Shown piece by piece: positions 47,155-56,493 of a stretch of DNA of 64,000 nucleotides. Within the stretch, counting starts at the first letter, position 1. The number at the start of each line of letters is the position of its first letter. A program made the translations under genes and the position numbers. Origin of the DNA: CATOSP01 sp965216155. Lineage in GTDB: Bacteria; Chloroflexota; Dehalococcoidia; Lucifugimonadales; UBA3495. Under the pieces are notes generated by a model. That model saw only the letters and a program-made list of their open reading frames with translations, was not told the DNA's origin and did no database searches. Location: assembly GCA_965216155.1 (NCBI GenBank), contig CBDCFD010000007.1, positions 744,001 through 808,000 on the forward strand, in the 5' to 3' direction.

Positions 47155-48612
47155 ATGGGTGATCCCAGTGGATTCATGCGCTTGAAGCGCGCTGGTCCGG
47201 AACGTCGTCCCCCTGTAGAGCGTAAGAACGACTTCCGCGAGTTTTACAAACCCTGGCCGGAAGACCACTCCCGGGACCAGGGGGGCCGCTGTATGGACTG
47301 CTCCGTGCCCTTCTGCCACATGGGTTGCCCCCTGGGGAACGTGATCCCCGAGTTCAACCACCAGGTGTACCTGGGCAATTGGGAGAGGGCCCTTCAGGTG
47401 CTCCTCTCTACCAACAACTTCCCGGAGTTCACGGGACGCATCTGCCCCGCACCGTGCGAGGCGTCATGTGTGCTTAGCATCAACTCCGATCCCGTGACGA
47501 TCGAGTACATCGAGAAGGAAATCGCCGACCGGGCGTTCGAACAGGGCTGGATAAAAGCCGAACCACCGGCGGAGCGCACCGGGAAGAAAGTCGCGGTCGT
47601 GGGATCGGGTCCCGCAGGTCTGGCCGCCGCGCAGCAGCTCAACCGCGCCGGCCACTGGGTCACCGTGTTTGAACGTGATGAGTATATCGGCGGCCTTCTC
47701 ACGTTGGGCATACCGGACTTCAAGCTGGACAAAGCCGTCGTCCAACGCCGGGTCGATCTTATGGCCGAGGAAGGAATCACTTTCCGCCCCGGTGTCAACA
47801 TGGGCATCGATTACCCGGCGGACAAATTGTTGGAAGAGTTCGACGCAATCTGCCTTACCTGCGGCTCGACTCAGCCGCGGGACCTTCCGGTGCCGGGCCG
47901 CGAGTTGGACGGTGTGCATTTCGCGATGGAGTACCTGACTCAGCAAAACAGGCTGTTGGCGGGTCAGACGGTCGATCCCTCCGAGCGGATATCGGCGGAA
48001 GGCAAACGTGTGGTGATTCTGGGCGGCGGCGACACTGGCGCGGACTGCCTGGGTACTGCCCACCGCCAGGGCGCCGAGATTGTACACCAGCTCGAGCTTT
48101 TGTCCGAGCCTCCAGAGGAGCGCCGCCCCGACAATCCTTGGCCTCAGTGGCCGAACGTTCTCCGGTCTTCCGCGGCCCACGAAGAGGGTGGTGTCCGCGA
48201 TTACGATGTCTTGACCAAATCGTTCTCCGGGCGTGGCGGCAAGGTGGAGAAGCTACGGGCAGTCCGCGTGGAATGGGTCCCGTCTGAGAATGGCGGCAGG
48301 CCCTCAATGCAGGAAGTTCCGGACAGCGATTTCGAGATCGAGACCGAGCTTGTGCTGCTGGCGATGGGCTTTCTCCATCCCGAACATGGCGCTATGGTAG
48401 ACCAGCTAGGCGTAGAGCTGGATGGCCGGGGAAACATCAAGACGGACGCCAACAAGATGACCACCGTCTCCGGTGTGTTCGCAGGCGGCGACGCGGCTCG
48501 CGGCCAATCGCTGGTGGTCTGGGCTATCGCGGAAGGGCGCGAGTTGGCCCGTGGCGTAGACCTTTCGTTGATGGGCCGGACGAAGCTTCCGCGCTCGCTA
48601 CCCCAGGCGTAA
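47155..48612 (+). CDS. gltD: Glutamate synthase small subunit GltD
   Basis: GltD takes electrons from NAD(P)H to GltB. The N-terminus MGDPSGFMRLKRAG is followed by two Cys-rich 4Fe-4S sites, GGRCMDCSVPFCHMGCPLGN and GRICPAPCEASC. FAD binds at VVGSGPAGLAAAQQL and NAD(P)H at ILGGGDTGADCLG. GVFAGGDAARGQSLVVWAI is the second FAD contact. The ATG at 47155 is preferred because it matches the usual family start. A TTG two codons earlier is possible. 485 residues. Confidence 0.96.
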   Translation: MGDPSGFMRLKRAGPERRPPVERKNDFREFYKPWPEDHSRDQGGRCMDCSVPFCHMGCPLGNVIPEFNHQVYLGNWERALQVLLSTNNFPEFTGRICPAPCEASCVLSINSDPVTIEYIEKEIADRAFEQGWIKAEPPAERTGKKVAVVGSGPAGLAAAQQLNRAGHWVTVFERDEYIGGLLTLGIPDFKLDKAVVQRRVDLMAEEGITFRPGVNMGIDYPADKLLEEFDAICLTCGSTQPRDLPVPGRELDGVHFAMEYLTQQNRLLAGQTVDPSERISAEGKRVVILGGGDTGADCLGTAHRQGAEIVHQLELLSEPPEERRPDNPWPQWPNVLRSSAAHEEGGVRDYDVLTKSFSGRGGKVEKLRAVRVEWVPSENGGRPSMQEVPDSDFEIETELVLLAMGFLHPEHGAMVDQLGVELDGRGNIKTDANKMTTVSGVFAGGDAARGQSLVVWAIAEGRELARGVDLSLMGRTKLPRSLPQA

Positions 48613-48659
48613 CCTCCCCACCCGCTGCGGTTAACGTTTCCACGGCGAACCCCTCCCGA

Positions 48660-49757
48660 TTACCGGACAGGGCCGATTTGGAAACCCTGGAAGTCACCGA
48701 GCATTTCCGCCAACTCGCCGGCTTCCATCAAGAAGGACAACAGCAGTAGACCGCCTTCTAAATGGGCATCCACGTCCTTGATTTCCTTTCCTCCAACCAC
48801 CAGACTCCCTTGAAGCTTGACCAATGCCTCGGCCGCATCGGCCTCGTCTTGGAATACGGCAGCACCGCTTACCCTAAATGTGTTGACGCTTTCCAGGCTG
48901 ATACTGAAGGCTGTGGCCTCGCAGGTTAGGGACTCGCCGCCACCGGCCAAGGGAGAAGTCAGGTTGCAGTCGCCGGTAAGGCTGGCGGTGACCCCCGAGG
49001 GAAGTGATTCCAATAACTCTGCGAAGTGTGGACCGTCGGACATCCTTGGAGCCGTGGCGTCGTAGGCGTCTATGGCAGCCCTGATTCCCCCGGTCCCTGA
49101 CGTTGCACTATCCGACGAACCGACGGCGATCACAGAGATAGAATCGGTTACCGCGGCGCCAGCAATCACAATGCCGGAGAGGTCTACCAGGGCGATCGAA
49201 TACCCTTTATACGTCTCTCGCTGCACTCCTTGTTGGGAGATCCCATATGAGGCGGCAACTTCCAGCAGCCCTTCAACGTCGATTGGGCCTTTGATAGACA
49301 GGAGGAAGTCTTGGGCGCCGTTGCTTGCCGCCGCCATGAGGTGGTCAATGAGGGACAGCGTGCCTGGAGGCAGAGTCGCCAAAAATTGGGGGACCTCCAG
49401 TGACTCGATGCTCTGCAACTCCGGGCTTGCCCGGACAGCCTGGGCGTCCAGGTATTGCACTGCGGCAAAACCCTCGGGCACGACCGACCATAGTTCCAGG
49501 ACCAGTCGTGTCTTTGTTGGGTCTGGCGTGGGAATGGGCACAATTTCGGACTCGTCCACAGGCGCCCGGGATGGGAGCGCAGTTTGGCGCGGTGTATTGG
49601 TGGGCGCGGGTGTCGCCGCCGGCACCGGGGGAGGTGTGGCCGTGGGCGCGGGAATTCCGCCTGCGACGGGGGGTGGCGCGGGCTGAGCACAGGCGGCCTG
49701 ACCGGCCAATACCATAGTCAGGACCAGATAGACGGCCAACCCCCTGGCCGAGTTCAC
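48660..49757 (-). CDS. Lipoprotein with Pro/Thr-rich linker, unknown function
   Basis: The start MNSARGLAVYLVLTMVLAGQAAC is a lipoprotein signal peptide with the acceptor Cys at residue 23. A 50-residue linker rich in Pro, Ala and Thr follows (GGIPAPTATPPPVPAATPAP and on), then a globular domain of about 290 residues with many alternating strands. No motif is known to me. The GTG start overlaps the pyk stop by 4 bases, so it is translated with pyruvate kinase. This is an unexpected pairing that may only reflect compact spacing. It would be anchored outside the membrane. Confidence 0.75.
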   Translation of the reverse strand: MNSARGLAVYLVLTMVLAGQAACAQPAPPPVAGGIPAPTATPPPVPAATPAPTNTPRQTALPSRAPVDESEIVPIPTPDPTKTRLVLELWSVVPEGFAAVQYLDAQAVRASPELQSIESLEVPQFLATLPPGTLSLIDHLMAAASNGAQDFLLSIKGPIDVEGLLEVAASYGISQQGVQRETYKGYSIALVDLSGIVIAGAAVTDSISVIAVGSSDSATSGTGGIRAAIDAYDATAPRMSDGPHFAELLESLPSGVTASLTGDCNLTSPLAGGGESLTCEATAFSISLESVNTFRVSGAAVFQDEADAAEALVKLQGSLVVGGKEIKDVDAHLEGGLLLLSFLMEAGELAEMLGDFQGFQIGPVR

Positions 49758-51190
49758 GTGGGGATTGTCTCTGCCTGGGTCCGGGAAAGGTATTCTTTCA
49801 TGTCCAGCACCACGATAGTGTTGGTTGTGCCCGAGACTCCTGGCAGGAAACCGTGGACGATGGTCACCACGTCGTCGTCCTTTACCATCCCAGATGCGAT
49901 GGACGCCTGCACCAGAGACGAAACCAACCGGGCGACGTCACGCTCGATGGGCACCACGCCGACGGGTGTAAGGCCCCAGCCCAGACACAGTTTTCGCAAG
50001 ATCGCCTCGTCGTGGGAGAAGACGATGATGTCGTTATCCGGCCGGAACCTGGAGACCTCGAAGGCAGCCCGGCCCGTGCTGGTGATCACTATGGGCTTGG
50101 AGTGCAAGGAGCGCACGAGCCTTCCGGCTGCGGAGGCAATGGCTTGCGTCCTATTGCGGGAAATGTGGTCCTGATGGTAGGGGTAGACGCTTTCCGCTTC
50201 CCGGATTGTGAGGTCCGCCATCTGCACGGTCTCCACGGGAAACCTTCCCACGGCTGTCTCGTCGGATAATAGAATCGCGTCGCAGCCGTCGAGCACGGCG
50301 TTGGTGATGTCCGATACTTCGGCGCGGGTTGGAGTTGGCGATTCCACCATCGACCGCAGCATTTGGGTGGCGATGACGGAAATCTTGGCTGCGTCGTTGG
50401 CTTTCCTGACGATCTCCTTCTGGACTATGGGCACCTTCTGCATCGGTATCTCTACGCCGAGGTCGCCGCGAGCGACCATCACGGCGTCGATATTGTCCAG
50501 AATTGAGTCGAGGTTATCTATCCCCTCTCCGCGCTCAAGCTTGGCCATGACCAGGGCCTGGCAACCAATGCTTTCCAGGTACTCCCTGGCGTATAGGACG
50601 TCTTCCATGGACCGGACGAAGGAGAGGGCCACCCAGTCCAAACCCTGCTCCACGCCGAATTTGAGGTGGATTTTGTCCTGCTCGGTCAATACCGGCTGGT
50701 CGATGGACACACCGGGGAGGTTGACACCCTTATAGGATGAGAGCAAGGCGCTGGCGTTGCGTACCCGCAATTTGACTTCTTCTCCGGACCTCCCCATCAC
50801 CTCCAGGCAGACCGTGCCATCGGAGACGTAGACCAGGTGTCCGGGTTGCAGGCTCCTCAGGACCGAAGGCTGAGGAAATGGCAGAACGTTTTCCTGGTGA
50901 GAGACCGCATCGGGCACCATAGAGACCATCTGGCCCGGAGCAAGTCTGATCGTGCCGTCCATTTCCCCCAATCTGAGCTTGATGCCACCCAGATCTTGAA
51001 GGATGGCGACCTGCTTCCCCTTCTCCTGGGACAATTCGCGCAGGTCTCTTATGACGCTGGCGTGTTCTTCCAGTGTGCCGTGAGAGAAATTGAGGCGGGC
51101 GCAGTCCATCCCGGTGTCAATCAACTTGTCTAGGGTATCCCGGTCTCTGGAGGTTGGGCCGATGGTGACGATGATCTTGGTCTTGCGCAT
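49754..51190 (-). CDS. pyk: Pyruvate kinase
   Basis: Last step of glycolysis, phosphoenolpyruvate plus ADP to pyruvate plus ATP. 478 residues. It begins RKTKIIVTIGPTSRDRDTLDKLIDTGMDCARLNFSHG. The active-site Lys is in ALVMAKLERGEGIDNLDSIL, with the Mg/K site in DAVMVARGDLGVEIPMQKVPIVQKEI and ATQMLRSM. PTRAEVSDITNAVLDGCDAILLSDETAVG is the family signature. The C-terminal allosteric domain is present. Start is an ATG close to a GC-rich leader that carries a hairpin at 51288-51306. Confidence 0.97.
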   Translation of the reverse strand: MRKTKIIVTIGPTSRDRDTLDKLIDTGMDCARLNFSHGTLEEHASVIRDLRELSQEKGKQVAILQDLGGIKLRLGEMDGTIRLAPGQMVSMVPDAVSHQENVLPFPQPSVLRSLQPGHLVYVSDGTVCLEVMGRSGEEVKLRVRNASALLSSYKGVNLPGVSIDQPVLTEQDKIHLKFGVEQGLDWVALSFVRSMEDVLYAREYLESIGCQALVMAKLERGEGIDNLDSILDNIDAVMVARGDLGVEIPMQKVPIVQKEIVRKANDAAKISVIATQMLRSMVESPTPTRAEVSDITNAVLDGCDAILLSDETAVGRFPVETVQMADLTIREAESVYPYHQDHISRNRTQAIASAAGRLVRSLHSKPIVITSTGRAAFEVSRFRPDNDIIVFSHDEAILRKLCLGWGLTPVGVVPIERDVARLVSSLVQASIASGMVKDDDVVTIVHGFLPGVSGTTNTIVVLDMKEYLSRTQAETIPT

Positions 51191-51287
51191 ACTACAGGCA
51201 CCTCAGCACGCCGGTCCCGGGAACATGGCGTAGATTGGGCAAGTGGCCGCTGGACTTACAGGCTACAGGCCGTCCGGGTAGATGCGT

Positions 51288-51306
51288 CAGCCCAAATATT
51301 GGGCTG
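51288..51306 (-). promoter_or_regulatory. Hairpin in the pyk leader
   Basis: CAGCCCAA and TTGGGCTG flank ATA, a perfect 8-bp stem about 100 bases before pyk. It could be an operator or an RNA element. No T-run follows. Confidence 0.35.
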
Positions 51307-51540
51307 CGCCATGCCCCGAGTCGGCCCCCTCCGAGGGTGACATAACCACTCCGACAGTTTAATCCAATTCGACACTGGAAATACAGCCCGCCGGAAACAC
51401 GGGGGCGGAAATCTGTACTCGGTACGATGAAAAGCCGAGACTGTTTCAACGGTGGGCCAGGGGTCCCAAGAACTGCGCGGCGGCGGCCCAAGTCCAGGGG
51501 GCATGGAATTATATCTTTGCTCTTCGCTCCAAATGTTGAA

Positions 51541-51566
51541 GGGGCGTAGCCGATTAGCTACGCCCC
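51541..51566 (-). terminator. Strong hairpin after the flavin monooxygenase gene
   Basis: GGGGCGTAGC and GCTACGCCCC form a perfect 10-bp stem with a six-base loop. On the minus strand it follows the monooxygenase stop by 105 bases. Only two T bases follow it, so it may be weak as a terminator. Confidence 0.55.
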
Positions 51567-51670
51567 TCATCTGTGGTTTGAACGCCGGATTTCTGTGGAA
51601 GCCGAAACCGGATTGCTTCACCAGATTGCTTCTCGGCCCTGGCGTTTGGCCGCCGCGCGTCGAGGCCTGG

Positions 51671-52840
51671 CTAGTTTGCTCCGCGGGCCGCGTCGTAGGT
51701 CTCGGTGGCCCGCTGGATGGCGGCCCGGCGGTTGACCTGGAGGGTGTCCTTGATCTCGCTGGCCCAGCGGTTGGAGGCATGGATGCCGGCCAGGCTGCCC
51801 TGGAACCTGGGCATTACGTAGCGGGCCAACAGCTCGTAACTGTGCATCACCTTTTCCCTGGAAGCCCAGTCTTCAACCCGGATCATGAAGCTGCCGAAGC
51901 CGCCGCTCATCTCCTGGAGGCGTTCGATACCTTCGATGCAGTCGTCGGGAGTTCCGACGATCCACTGGTTGTTGTCCACCATGTAGTCGACTATTTGGTC
52001 GCGGGGAACGTCCGGCGCGTTGTTGCCGAGAGTGTTCTGGAAGTACTCGGTGACCACGCGAGCGCCTCCCTGCCGGATGTCCTCGTAGGCTTGCTTCTTG
52101 CTCTCGGCGAGATGAACGCCTGAAACGATACCCCAGTCCTCGCGCCGGACCTCCTGGCCGTGTTCGGCCGCCGATTCCTCGGCGATGGACCAGAGGTCCT
52201 GCAAAGTGGTCCTGCGTACCGTACCGCGGGGCACGGCCATGGATAGGACCGCCGCTCCATGCTTGCCGGCCACGGTCACCCCTGCGGGGGATTCGACGGA
52301 TGCGACCGCAACTGGTACATGGGGTTGCTGGTAGGGCCTTAGTTGGAGCAGCCCGTCGTTCAGCTCGAACCAATCGCTCTTGTAGGTGAAGGGATCTGTT
52401 TCCGTCATCAAACGGATTATGACGCCCAAGGACTCGTCCATCATTTCGCGCTGGCGGGAAGGGTCGATGCCGAACATGTAGGCGTCGGTGCCCAGGGCGC
52501 CCGGACCAACTCCCAGGATGACCCGGCCACGGGTCAGGTGGTCCAGCAGCACCATGCGGTTGGCCACCATATAAGGGTGGTGGTAGGGCAGGCTGATAAC
52601 TCCCGTGCCCAACCGGATGTTCTTGGTGCGCTCGGCGGCGGTCGCCATGAATAGTTCGGGGGAGCAGATGGTCTCCCAGCCCGCGCTATGGTGTTCGCCG
52701 ATATAGGCTTCGTCGTACCCCAGCGTGTCCAGCCATTGGAGCAGTTCCAAGTCGCGCTCCAGGGCGAGGGTCGGGTTCTCGTTGGTGGGGTGGAACGGGG
52801 CCATGAACACTCCGAATTTCATCCTGGCGGGTACGTTCAT
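51671..52840 (-). CDS. Luciferase-type flavin monooxygenase, limonene monooxygenase-like
   Basis: 389 residues from the ATG at 52838-52840, after GAGG in a GAGGAAAG stretch. It begins MNVPARMKFGVFMAPFHPTNENP and has WLDTLGYDEAYIGEHHSAGWE, RLGTGVISLPYHHPYMVANRMVLLDHLTRGRVILGVGPGAL and VGTPDDCIEGIERLQE. These match the limonene 1,2-monooxygenase-like branch of LLM-class flavin oxidoreductases. They use FMNH2 from a separate reductase to insert oxygen into hydrophobic substrates. SAR202 bacteria are known for expansions of such enzymes. The substrate is unknown. Confidence 0.92.
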   Translation of the reverse strand: MNVPARMKFGVFMAPFHPTNENPTLALERDLELLQWLDTLGYDEAYIGEHHSAGWETICSPELFMATAAERTKNIRLGTGVISLPYHHPYMVANRMVLLDHLTRGRVILGVGPGALGTDAYMFGIDPSRQREMMDESLGVIIRLMTETDPFTYKSDWFELNDGLLQLRPYQQPHVPVAVASVESPAGVTVAGKHGAAVLSMAVPRGTVRRTTLQDLWSIAEESAAEHGQEVRREDWGIVSGVHLAESKKQAYEDIRQGGARVVTEYFQNTLGNNAPDVPRDQIVDYMVDNNQWIVGTPDDCIEGIERLQEMSGGFGSFMIRVEDWASREKVMHSYELLARYVMPRFQGSLAGIHASNRWASEIKDTLQVNRRAAIQRATETYDAARGAN

Positions 52841-53077
52841 CTTGCTTTCCTCGTCTCTAAGCCATGGGCCGGTTTCTTGAAGGGCAATCAATTCCGGCAA
52901 CCATTCTTGAATGGCGACTATTTGAGAGTCATTCTAACACGGGCCTTCAGATTCATCTATCCGGTCCATGTATCCGGGGGCTGGCGCTATAGTCCGGCAG
53001 TAGCGGGCAAGAATTAAACATGGTATCTTTGTCGAATCTCAGGATTCCACAATACGCAGCTATGGAGAGGTAGCGAA

Positions 53078-53503
53078 ATGCCGCAAATCAAGCACATCGC
53101 CATCGCGACCAACGACGCCGAGAAGACGGCAAAGTTCTATTCCGAGGTGTTCGGCCTCCGCCAAGTCGCCAAGCTGGAGAGCGAGAACGCCAAGGGCTTC
53201 ATGCTCAGCGACGGCAACGTGAACATGGCCATCCTGGACTTCCAGAACGATGCTGTGGCCGGAGAGCGCGGCAAGGACTGGGAGGGCATTCACCACATAG
53301 GTTTCGAGGTTGAGAATCTGGAGGACATCGAGCGCAGGTTATCCGAAGCCGGCTCTAACCCGATGGACGAGGTCAACCACGCGCTGCACGCCGGAATGGG
53401 CGGCCCCCGCACCCAGAACGTGGAGACCAAGTACGCCGGCCCCAACGGCGAGATGATCGACGTCTCCGGCACCGGTTGGGTTGGCACCCGCGGCCTGGAT
53501 TAG
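53078..53503 (+). CDS. VOC/glyoxalase-fold metalloprotein
   Basis: 141 residues. IKHIAIATNDAEKTAKFYSEVFGL gives the first His ligand, GIHHIGFEVENLEDIERRLSEAG the second, and a Glu would lie near GEMIDVSG. The fold covers dioxygenases, epimerases and resistance proteins. No substrate can be deduced. GAGAGGTAGCGAA before the ATG gives a good ribosome site. It ends with a clear terminator at 53534. Confidence 0.85.
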   Translation: MPQIKHIAIATNDAEKTAKFYSEVFGLRQVAKLESENAKGFMLSDGNVNMAILDFQNDAVAGERGKDWEGIHHIGFEVENLEDIERRLSEAGSNPMDEVNHALHAGMGGPRTQNVETKYAGPNGEMIDVSGTGWVGTRGLD

Positions 53504-53533
53504 CCCGTAGCCCGCAAATTCTCGGGAAAAGGG

Positions 53534-53561
53534 ACGCCCGGCCAATCAGGTCGGGCGTTTT
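53534..53561 (+). terminator. Rho-independent terminator after the VOC gene
   Basis: ACGCCCGGCC and GGTCGGGCGT form a 10-bp stem (one G-T pair) around AATCA, followed by TTTT. Confidence 0.85.
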
Positions 53562-53630
53562 CGCTAGCAGAAATCATATAAATGGTTCTATGTTACCGCG
53601 CGAGGCTGAGCATAGCTTTTTGAGACCTAG

Positions 53631-54614
53631 TTACTTGATTCCATATTTCTCCTGTAGGCCCTCAACTAGCCAATCGAGGTCTAGGTCGCTCGACATGTGC
53701 GCAGCTAGTTTCTGCCACGAACATCGCCGGAGGATGGCGGGATACCGGAGAGCCGCATATACCGACTTCAACTGATAACCTGCTTCATAGTCGGAGTGAA
53801 AGAACGGGTTCCGCTCGTCATAAATTATGAGCGTGTAGCCAGTTTCCGGCTCGGCCGAGCCAGCCGGTGAGATGCATCCGGTAAGCAAGTTGCGTACAAG
53901 TTGGTACGTGTTGGCCATCGGGCAAGGCATCAAATCTCTTTGATTGCCCCATGTAAAAACTTGTGGAACGTACTCCCAATATTTTATATTCTGCTGTGCC
54001 AGTGAGCAGCGAGCGGTACGACCTATTTGCCGAGTGTAACTACCATCGCAGTGGTCTCGTTCGTAGTTCGAGTCTGTAGGCCGAAGAGTGGGCCGCGAAC
54101 ATGTGCCGAATGTCCGTTCAGTAAGCTTGCACTCGACCGCGACTCTAAACTCGCCCTGCAACCAAACATCGATCTGCGTAGGTCTCGGTTCGCCCAGCCA
54201 ATATATGGGCTTATCCAGGGTTACTTCATAATCGGCGATCTGCGATGGAAAGGCTTGTCTTCCATCGTCATCCTCCAAGCCTTCCAGAAGGCCCATCTTT
54301 CCGAGACTGCATAGTCCACCGAATACACTTAACGCTAGAGCCTGAGAACTCCGCATACTCCCGAAGTATCTGTGACGCCTGTCCCGTGGAAGTAATCTCG
54401 AGATTCGCCTTGCTATATCCCTGCTTGCGGTAGGGGGTAGTAGAATGTTCTTGTCGTCGAATATCCGCTTAAACTCTGGTGGTCTATCGGATATTCGTTG
54501 TGGCTGCGTCAATAATGAGCGCAACTTGTGAGTATCCGCATAACCCCACAGTTGACCGATGAAGTCAGCGAGATATGTCCTGTAACGGACTCTGGAGTCC
54601 CGGTCTCCCGTCAT
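53631..54614 (-). CDS. PD-(D/E)XK nuclease, putative restriction endonuclease (PGN_0703-like)
   Basis: 327 residues. FGSMRSSQALALSVFGGL in the middle and TQIDVWLQGEFRVAVECKLTE later give Asp149 and Glu161-x-Lys163, the PD-(D/E)XK centre. TFGTCSRP and several Cys (HCDG, RCSL) follow, reminiscent of the PGN_0703 family of putative restriction endonucleases. No methylase is adjacent, so it could be a solitary or methyl-dependent nuclease. The gene is AT-richer than its neighbours, which fits recent transfer. It converges with the VOC gene, 100 bases past its terminator. Family assignment is from memory of the pattern. Confidence 0.7.
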   Translation of the reverse strand: MTGDRDSRVRYRTYLADFIGQLWGYADTHKLRSLLTQPQRISDRPPEFKRIFDDKNILLPPTASRDIARRISRLLPRDRRHRYFGSMRSSQALALSVFGGLCSLGKMGLLEGLEDDDGRQAFPSQIADYEVTLDKPIYWLGEPRPTQIDVWLQGEFRVAVECKLTERTFGTCSRPTLRPTDSNYERDHCDGSYTRQIGRTARCSLAQQNIKYWEYVPQVFTWGNQRDLMPCPMANTYQLVRNLLTGCISPAGSAEPETGYTLIIYDERNPFFHSDYEAGYQLKSVYAALRYPAILRRCSWQKLAAHMSSDLDLDWLVEGLQEKYGIK

Positions 54615-54704
54615 ATTGCCCCTAGTCTATATCGAATTCCCGGTGCGATGAACAACTTCCCAGCAAGAGGCGCCTGGCCATGGTTGGCCCTGGCTATCCC
54701 GGAC

Positions 54705-55121
54705 CTACGCGGGCCGGAACATGGGAGTGGGCCGCTCCGGGTCCACATCCGCTAGGTCCAGCACCATGTCCATGCCGGTCTGGATGTTCTGGGGGTTCGC
54801 GGCGTCTACGCCGATTATGCGGGCGCTGAGGCGGGGGCCTTCTTCCAGTTCAACTATGCCGGTGCAGTATGGGTTGTTGCGCCCGTAGCCCTGCTCGACC
54901 ATATACACCGGCCCGATGGAGATGCAGGTGAAGGTGCTCAACCGGGCCTTGCCGCTGAACTCGTGCCACTCCAGGTCCCGTCCGTGGCATGAGTGGCATA
55001 TTGGCCGGGGTTCCGGGGATAGCGTCCCGCACCCGGTGCAGCGCACACCCATAAGGCGCTTCTCTTCCGTCAGGTAGGCGTTGAAGGAGGTGGCGTTAAA
55101 TGCCCTGGTTTCCGCTGCCAT
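54705..55121 (-). CDS. Zn-ribbon/OB-fold protein (DUF35), acyl-CoA-binding partner of thiolase
   Basis: 138 residues. The N-terminal zinc ribbon has Cys-x2-Cys in VRCTGCG and Cys-x2-Cys in PICHSCHGR. An OB-fold follows (GKARLSTFTCISIGP...GIVELEEGPRLSARIIG). DUF35 proteins bind thiolase-like enzymes and acyl-CoA. The gene is 8 bases downstream of the thiolase gene, the standard arrangement. Confidence 0.9.
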   Translation of the reverse strand: MAAETRAFNATSFNAYLTEEKRLMGVRCTGCGTLSPEPRPICHSCHGRDLEWHEFSGKARLSTFTCISIGPVYMVEQGYGRNNPYCTGIVELEEGPRLSARIIGVDAANPQNIQTGMDMVLDLADVDPERPTPMFRPA

Positions 55122-55129
55122 GATAACTC

Positions 55130-56407
55130 CTAGCCCCGCCGGAGGATGTTGACCACGCAGGTACCTCCGGTGCCGCCGACGTTGTGGGTTAGTCCCACCT
55201 CAAGGTTCGGGTCCTTGACCTGCCGCTCTCCCGCCTCGCCCCGTAGCTGGTGGAATATCTCGGCTACCTGGGCGACTCCGGATGCGCCTACCGGGTGCCC
55301 TTTGGCCTTCAGGCCGCCGGAGGTGTTGATCGGCCTATCGCCGTCCAGGGCCGTCCTTCCCTCGTCCAGGGCCCGCGCCCCTGCTCCCGGCTCGAAGAAC
55401 CCCAGGTCCTCGGAGGCGATAATCTCGGCGATGGTAAAGCAGTCGTGGACTTCCGCAACCTGGATGTCCTCAGCGGTCACCCCGGCCATTTCGTAGGCTC
55501 GCGCGGCGGCGGCCTTGGCTGCTGAGAGGGATGTCAGTTCATCGGCGTCATGTAGCGGGCGGCCACTGGCCTGTCCCGTCCCGGCGATGGTTATGGGCTT
55601 GTCGGTGAAGTTGTGGGCGATGTCCGACGCCACCAACAGAACGCAGGCCGCGCCGTCGGTAATTGGAGCGCAATCGTACAACCGGAGCGGCCAGGCAATC
55701 CAGGGGTTCGCCCCCGGGTCGTTGAGGAAGTCCATCTCGTTGTTGTACTCAGGGACGGGTTGGCCCCGCTGCTCCGCTCTGGCGACGCGCCGCTCCATCA
55801 GGTCGCGGATGGTCACGTTGAACTGGGCCTTGGGGTTCTTGGAGCCGTTGACGTGGTTCTTGATGGCCACCTTGAGCAGGTGGTCGAGGTTGGTCTCGTA
55901 CCGGTCCATGTGGGCCTTGGCGATGGCTCCGAAGATTCCGGGGAAGGTGAGTCCGGCGGGGACTTCGTACAGCCCGTCGGCGGCGGTCGCCAAGACATCG
56001 GTGACCCCTTCCGTGGGCAGGTTGGTCATCTTTTCCATGCCGCCCACCAGGACAATGTCGTATAGACCCGAGGCGATGGCCATGACACCTTCGCGGAGGG
56101 CGCTGCCACTGCTGGCGCAGGCGTTTTCGATGCGCGTAACCGGCACCGGAGTCATCCCCAGCCAATCGGCGATAATCGGGGCTGTATGTCCCTGGTGCTC
56201 GAAGAGGTCAGAGGAGTAGTTGCCCACGTAAGCGCACTCGATATCCTCGACGTCGATGCCCTGGTCCAGGTTGTCGAGCATGTCCTGGAAGGCTTCGACA
56301 AACAGGTCGCGGCTGTCCTTGTCCTGGAATGCGCCGAAGGCGGACATGCCCGCCCCAACAATGGAAACCGGCCTTCCTAGCTGGCGCTTGTTGGATGCGA
56401 TTGTCAT
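55130..56407 (-). CDS. Thiolase (acetyl-CoA acetyltransferase / SCP-x type)
   Basis: 425 residues. It begins VSIVGAGMSAFGAF and has the nucleophile Cys in RIENACASSGSALREG, then GGMEKMTNLP. The acid-base His lies in EVHDCFTIAEI, and the second active loop is NTSGGLKAKGHPVGASG. The lack of the usual second Cys of CGGG and the DUF35 partner place it with SCP-x-like thiolases, which act on sterol side chains or branched acyl-CoA. The exact substrate is not clear. A long hairpin separates it from the upstream peptidase gene. Confidence 0.9.
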   Translation of the reverse strand: MTIASNKRQLGRPVSIVGAGMSAFGAFQDKDSRDLFVEAFQDMLDNLDQGIDVEDIECAYVGNYSSDLFEHQGHTAPIIADWLGMTPVPVTRIENACASSGSALREGVMAIASGLYDIVLVGGMEKMTNLPTEGVTDVLATAADGLYEVPAGLTFPGIFGAIAKAHMDRYETNLDHLLKVAIKNHVNGSKNPKAQFNVTIRDLMERRVARAEQRGQPVPEYNNEMDFLNDPGANPWIAWPLRLYDCAPITDGAACVLLVASDIAHNFTDKPITIAGTGQASGRPLHDADELTSLSAAKAAAARAYEMAGVTAEDIQVAEVHDCFTIAEIIASEDLGFFEPGAGARALDEGRTALDGDRPINTSGGLKAKGHPVGASGVAQVAEIFHQLRGEAGERQVKDPNLEVGLTHNVGGTGGTCVVNILRRG

Positions 56408-56460
56408 GCGGATGCTCCTTGAGGGAAAATTCGCCGATCGTGCGAAATAATTCTGTCTGG

Positions 56461-56493
56461 ACCAGGAATCTACCAGGAATCTACCAGGAATCT
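56461..56493. repeat. 11-bp tandem repeat, three copies
   Basis: ACCAGGAATCT is repeated three times head to tail, directly left of the long hairpin at 56494-56562. Confidence 0.85.

Larger units (their letters stand above)
51191..51670. other. Intergenic region with two hairpins
   Basis: 480 bases without a gene. It holds a hairpin in the pyk leader (51288-51306) and a terminator-like hairpin after the flavin monooxygenase (51541-51566). Confidence 0.5.

Noticed and set aside
55515..56219. 234-codon plus-strand frame
   Set aside because: Antisense shadow of the thiolase gene.
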